DNA from: Propionispora vibrioides
Lineage (GTDB): Bacteria; Bacillota; Negativicutes; Propionisporales; Propionisporaceae
Reading direction: 5' to 3'
Length of the DNA stretch: 64,000 nt
Assembly (NCBI RefSeq): GCF_900110485.1
Contig: NZ_FODY01000008.1
Coordinates: forward strand, 1 to 64,000
Below the pieces are notes generated by a model. That model did not search any database, was not told the DNA's origin, and saw only the letters and a program-made list of their open reading frames with translations. Shown here piece after piece: positions 59,850 through 64,000 of the stretch. The translations under genes and the position numbers were made by a program. The first letter of the stretch is position 1. Each line of letters opens with the position of its first letter.

Positions 59850-61559
59850 CTATTCGTCTGGCCGCCGCTCCTTGGAACAGTCCTCAGGCCTTTTTTTCCG
59901 TTCCCCGTCAATCAGGTCAGGCACCAGCTCGGCTGCCAGCTCCACTTCCGGCGCAATGCCTTCCGCCAGCAGCACCGCCCCGGCATCGGGGGCGGCATTC
60001 TGTTTATCCCGCTGTTCCAGCCGGACATTGCCAAGCAACAGGCTTACCAGTACGCCGGCTACGGCAATGAGTGCCGCCACCCAGAACACCACCTGCAGCG
60101 ATTCGGCCAGCGCTCCCTTGAGCGGTGGCAGCAGGCTGTCACGCAGTTCTGCCGGAATGAGCTGCAAGGTTTCGGGACTTAACAAGATATTAAACATACT
60201 GTGGGGGTCGGTCCGGGCCTTCGCCAGCCAGTCGGCCAGCACACTGTTAGCGGCAATAGGCATATTGCTTATAGCCGGAAAAAATTCCTGCGCCATGATG
60301 GCATTGGAATAACCGTTAAACACCACTCCGAGCACCGTCATTCCCAACGTGCCGCCAATACTGCGAAAAAATTGCGTCGCCGAAGTGGCAACCCCGCGCC
60401 GTTTCGGACCAACCGTGCTTTGCACGGCAATGGTAATCACCGGCATAATCAGGCCCATGCCAATGCCCAGCAGTGCGATATACGCGGCAGCAGCCCATTG
60501 CCGCGTATCAATCGTCATGGTGCTTAACAGGTAAAAGGCCAGCGTCATAATGCTCATACCGGCCAGGTAAATCGTTCGGAACGGCAGCCTGGTGGCATAG
60601 CGCCCGGCTAAAATACTGGTTCCCATCATGCCCAGCATCATCGGCAGCATCGTATTGCCGGAACCGGTCGCGCTGATGCCCAGCACCCCCTGAAAGAAAA
60701 GCGGTAAAAACGCCAACGCTCCAAACATGCCCAGGCCCATGAGAAAACCGACCATATTGCTAACGGCAAACACTTTATTTTGAAATAAATCCAGACTCAG
60801 CACCGGATCCAGGGCTCTTTGCTCAACATAAAGAAAGAGCGCCCAGGCGGCAAACGAAAGGCCTAATAAGCCAAATATCTGCCAAGACAGCCAGGAATAA
60901 CCGGCTCCGCCCATATTTAACCCCAGCAGCAAAGAGACAGTTCCGATAATGAGCAGTAAAATACCGGCATAATCAATATGAACCTGACCGGCAACCGGTT
61001 TCTCATCGCGCAGACCCATATAGATGGTAGCTGTCGCCAAAAAGCCAATCGGCAGGTTGATGTAAAAGACCCACTGCCAGGAGGCATAGTCAACAATCCA
61101 GCCGCCAATGGCCGGACCAACCACCGACGACAACCCAAACAGCGCCCCCATGATGCCCTGCCACCGGCCCCGTTCGCCCGGCGGAAAGATATCGCCGACG
61201 ATCGTCATGGCCAAAGGCATCATAATGCCACCGCCAATCCCCTGCAAGGCCCGGTACAGAATGAGTTGCAGCATGGTCTGGCTGGTCCCGCAAAGCGCCG
61301 AGCCGCCGATAAAAATCAATAATCCGGCTATATAAATCAGCCGGCGCCCGTATACGTCGGCCAGCTTGCCGGCAATCGGCACCACTGTCGTCGAAGTAAG
61401 CATATAGGTAGTGGTCACCCAGGTCATAATACTCAGTCCGCCAAGCTCACCAATAATGCGGGGCATCGCTGTCCCCACCACCGTCTGATCCAAAGAAGAA
61501 AAAAACAGAGCTAAAAACAAACCTGTCAGTAGTATTCTTCGCTGCCTATCACTGTTCAT
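59850..61559 (-). CDS. DHA2-family MFS drug transporter
   Basis: 569 aa with 14 TM helices: DQTVVGTAMPRIIGELGG in TM1, GKLADVYGRRLIYIAG (motif A), GPAIGGWIVDYASWQWVFYINLPIG (motif C). A charged 45-residue C-terminal tail. QacA/EmrB-like proton-coupled efflux. No fusion protein adjoins, so it works alone or with a partner encoded elsewhere. Confidence 0.92.
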   Translation of the reverse strand: MNSDRQRRILLTGLFLALFFSSLDQTVVGTAMPRIIGELGGLSIMTWVTTTYMLTSTTVVPIAGKLADVYGRRLIYIAGLLIFIGGSALCGTSQTMLQLILYRALQGIGGGIMMPLAMTIVGDIFPPGERGRWQGIMGALFGLSSVVGPAIGGWIVDYASWQWVFYINLPIGFLATATIYMGLRDEKPVAGQVHIDYAGILLLIIGTVSLLLGLNMGGAGYSWLSWQIFGLLGLSFAAWALFLYVEQRALDPVLSLDLFQNKVFAVSNMVGFLMGLGMFGALAFLPLFFQGVLGISATGSGNTMLPMMLGMMGTSILAGRYATRLPFRTIYLAGMSIMTLAFYLLSTMTIDTRQWAAAAYIALLGIGMGLIMPVITIAVQSTVGPKRRGVATSATQFFRSIGGTLGMTVLGVVFNGYSNAIMAQEFFPAISNMPIAANSVLADWLAKARTDPHSMFNILLSPETLQLIPAELRDSLLPPLKGALAESLQVVFWVAALIAVAGVLVSLLLGNVRLEQRDKQNAAPDAGAVLLAEGIAPEVELAAELVPDLIDGERKKRPEDCSKERRPDE

Positions 61560-61734
61560 GGCTTCCTCCCGCTAATGGAATGACTTGGTTTAGCCTTCCC
61601 CTGTTGAGAAAATAATATCAACAAGACTCCTGTAACTTAAGAAAATCTCCGGCTAAATCACCCTGCCGCCTGAGTCACCGAACATATTCTGCATATAGTT
61701 GGCCATGCTATGAATAAATAGCTGGGGGGGTTTT

Positions 61735-62817
61735 ATGAAAATAGCAATTATGGGAGCCGGCCTGTCGGGTTTAGCCTGCGCATTAACCCTGGAGAAAAAC
61801 GGTCTCACTCCCACCATCTTAGATAATCGGCGCTGCGCCGGCGACCGGTTTGTTAATGGAGAAATACTACTGCCTATGCTGGAAGAATCCTTCAGCGATC
61901 CGCTGATTCAGCTATCAGAAGCTTACGGCATATACCTGCAGCCCACCAACAATATTACGGCACTCACGTTGCATTCCGAAAATAAAACAGCCCAATTAAC
62001 CGGCCAACTAGGCTTTATTAATCTGCGGGGCAGGGTGGAAAACTCGTTTGAGTCCCAATTGGCCCGGCAACTAAAGACCAAAATCTTATTCAACTCACCC
62101 TACGACTATACTGATATATTAAAAGAATTTACTCATATTGTATTGGCCGTTGGCGATTTCAGGTATACCGAGGAAATACAGCGAGTAAAAAGCAGTCTCG
62201 CTGTTACTTTAAAGGGGGCAATCGTCGCCGGGAACTTCAATCAGCGCGAAGTGGCCGCCTGGCTTGACAACACCATAGCTCCCAAAGGGTATTGCTACTT
62301 AATCCCCTTATCCGGCCAGGAAGCCAACATTACCTTAGCCTATCCGGAATATCCCGAGGCGCAGGGACTAAGCCAGAACAAGCTGTGGGACAAATTTTTC
62401 GAACGGGTCTGTAAAGATACTCAGCAAGATTTAAGAGTCACCGATCAGTTTGAAATTCACCAGTACCGGATGGGAATTTCCGCTATTCCCCGCATCGGCA
62501 ACACCTTCTTTGTCGGCAATTGCCTGGGAACTATGATGCCGGCGCTGGGCTTTGGCCAATTGCCGTCCATGTTATCCGGTATTTATGCTGCCCAGGATTT
62601 GCTCGGGCAATCAAGCTACCAGAAAACGGCCAAATCCATTTACCAAAGTTATAACCACTCCCTGACACTCCGGAAGTTTCTAGAATCCTTAGACAATGCC
62701 AAACTGGACACCCTTATTGATCTCGTAGGCACTCCCCTGGCTAACCGTTTGCTGAATAACCGGCGCATCAGCCTGCTAAAAATAATCAGCCGCCTGTTGG
62801 CACCGCTTTTCGGATAA
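61735..62817 (+). CDS. FAD-dependent oxidoreductase
   Basis: 360 aa. N-terminal dinucleotide fold MKIAIMGAGLSGLACALTLEKNG (GxGxxG) with an acidic end (DNRRCAGDRF). A C-terminal FAD-contact region, IPRIGNTFFVGNCLGTMMPALGFGQLPSMLSGIYAAQDLL, resembles geranylgeranyl-reductase-type flavoproteins. The terminal part is helical (about 300-360). Substrate unknown. The frame opens with ATG after GGGGGGG; the MFS gene follows after 145 bp in the same direction. Confidence 0.8.
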   Translation: MKIAIMGAGLSGLACALTLEKNGLTPTILDNRRCAGDRFVNGEILLPMLEESFSDPLIQLSEAYGIYLQPTNNITALTLHSENKTAQLTGQLGFINLRGRVENSFESQLARQLKTKILFNSPYDYTDILKEFTHIVLAVGDFRYTEEIQRVKSSLAVTLKGAIVAGNFNQREVAAWLDNTIAPKGYCYLIPLSGQEANITLAYPEYPEAQGLSQNKLWDKFFERVCKDTQQDLRVTDQFEIHQYRMGISAIPRIGNTFFVGNCLGTMMPALGFGQLPSMLSGIYAAQDLLGQSSYQKTAKSIYQSYNHSLTLRKFLESLDNAKLDTLIDLVGTPLANRLLNNRRISLLKIISRLLAPLFG

Positions 62818-62962
62818 ACAAACGTCCCATTACCAAACAAAAGAATTGTTGAAATCTTACATCTAATGACCATAACCTGCCGGATAATCCGCTTGCTAAT
62901 CCTACATAGCTGGCTTATGATTAAAATATCTGATAAAAATTGCCTAATTTGAGGAAATTACT

Positions 62963-64000
62963 ATGCTCAATTTACCATCCTTACCATACTATCGCTGGCT
63001 GGTGTTTGGCGTAACCGCTACAGGGACTTTCATGGCAACCCTTGATTCCAGCATTGTCAACGTCGCGCTGCCCCGCATCTCGACCACGCTTGATTCCAGC
63101 CTGCCACTGGTTCAGTGGGTCGTATCGGCTTATCTGCTGACCATTTCCTGCCTGCTGCCGCTATTTGGCCGTCTGGGCGACATGCTCGGCCGCCGCTCGG
63201 TCTATACCACCGGTTTTCTCATTTTTACCCTGGGTTCGCTGCTCTGCGGCCTGGCCGGCCACATTGCCCTGTTGATCACGGCCAGAGTGATCCAAGCCGT
63301 GGGAGCCGCCATGCTCATGGCCAACGCTTCGGCCATTGTGGCTGCCACCTTTCCCAGCTCCAGCCGTGGACAAGCCCTCGGCATGGTGGGAACCATTGTC
63401 GCGCTGGGCTCCCTGACAGGCCCCAGTGTGGGCGGCGTATTGGTTGATCTGTTTGGCTGGGAGTCGATCTTCTACGTCAATCTGCCGATTGGCTTACTCG
63501 GTTTTGCCGCCAGCCAGATTATTCTCCCCCGGGAAGCCCGCCAAACCGGCGAAGCCTTCGATTACCCGGGCGCCATACTGTTCGCTGCCGGCATGACCTG
63601 CTTTCTGCTCTCCATCATTCATGGTGAGGATTTAGGCTGGCTGTCCAAAACAGTCATTACCTTGTTTATCGCTGCCGTTGTTCTCTTAACCCTCTTTATC
63701 CGTCACGAAAAACGCGCCCCCTTTCCGATGATTGACCTAAGCCTATTTAAAATTTGGGCCTTCTGGTCCGGCAATGCCGCCGGTCTGATTTCCTTCATGG
63801 CCCTTTTTTCCAATACCATGCTGCTTCCCTTCTACCTAACCACTATCCTGCACCTAAGTCCTTCGCAGGTCGGCCTGCTGATGACCCCCTTCCCACTCTT
63901 AATGGCCCTGCTGGCCCCGGTCAGCGGTTATCTGTCCGACCGGATCAACCCGGCTTTTCTCAGCACCGCCGGGCTGAGTGTGACTACCCTGGGACTGCTC
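62963..64000 (+). CDS. MFS drug transporter (DHA2 type), 3' end beyond the window
   Basis: Open from ATG 62963 (GAGG upstream) to the window end, 346 codons. TM1 motif FMATLDSSIVNVALPRI, motif A GRLGDMLGRRSVYTTG, motif C GSLTGPSVGGVLVDLFGWESIFYVNLPIG. The third DHA2-like pump within 10 kb. Incomplete only because of the window edge. Confidence 0.9.
   Translation, partial: MLNLPSLPYYRWLVFGVTATGTFMATLDSSIVNVALPRISTTLDSSLPLVQWVVSAYLLTISCLLPLFGRLGDMLGRRSVYTTGFLIFTLGSLLCGLAGHIALLITARVIQAVGAAMLMANASAIVAATFPSSSRGQALGMVGTIVALGSLTGPSVGGVLVDLFGWESIFYVNLPIGLLGFAASQIILPREARQTGEAFDYPGAILFAAGMTCFLLSIIHGEDLGWLSKTVITLFIAAVVLLTLFIRHEKRAPFPMIDLSLFKIWAFWSGNAAGLISFMALFSNTMLLPFYLTTILHLSPSQVGLLMTPFPLLMALLAPVSGYLSDRINPAFLSTAGLSVTTLGLL

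Overview
The window looks like chromosomal DNA of an endospore-type Firmicute. Strong AGGAGG-like ribosome binding sites, the HDOD/histidine-kinase pair, DUF362 ferredoxin and EmrAB-type pumps would fit the Negativicutes (Sporomusa/Pelosinus group), but that placement is inference. Two mobile elements interrupt ordinary chromosomal genes.

Positions 1-4.08 kb hold the right part of a small integrative element: SF3 helicase, excisionase-like protein and tyrosine integrase. It ends at the 3' end of a tRNA-Ser(CGA) gene, its presumed attachment site. An IS21-family insertion (istB tail and tandem terminal repeats) has cut into its left side. Then follow the chromosomal genes tadA, a chemoreceptor and a CheW-like protein.

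From 7619 to 45263 lies a complete-looking 37,645-bp Mu-like transposable prophage. Its boundaries can be read directly. It has a 5-bp target duplication (AGCAC), inverted ends (5'-TATAA...TAGT.TGGGAA), and it splits a response-regulator gene: joining the flanks restores one in-frame REC plus LuxR-type HTH protein. Gene order is repressor and operator/early promoter, Ner, MuA, MuB, GemA, Mor, lysis genes, a DNA methyltransferase, Mu-type packaging and head genes (gp25-gp37 order), then a PBSX/Xkd-type contractile tail (sheath, tube, frameshifted chaperone, tape measure, LysM protein, baseplate). So it is a mosaic with Mu replication and head and a PBSX-like tail.

The most striking system is a diversity-generating retroelement (DGR) in the tail-fibre region, in the order target gene with VR, avd, TR, reverse transcriptase, as in Bordetella phage BPP-1. 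The 106-bp VR differs from the TR at 8 positions, and all 8 are adenines in the TR. The phage therefore appears able to diversify the C-terminus of a C-type-lectin-like tail tip protein.

Right of the prophage: the rest of the split regulator, a two-component pair (HDOD response regulator and Cache histidine kinase), a DUF362 ferredoxin, a polysaccharide deacetylase, a three-gene sugar kinase / glycosyltransferase / nucleotidyltransferase operon, an EmrAB-type efflux operon, a LivK-type binding protein, an alpha/beta hydrolase, a second DHA2 pump, an FAD-dependent oxidoreductase and a third MFS pump that runs off the window.
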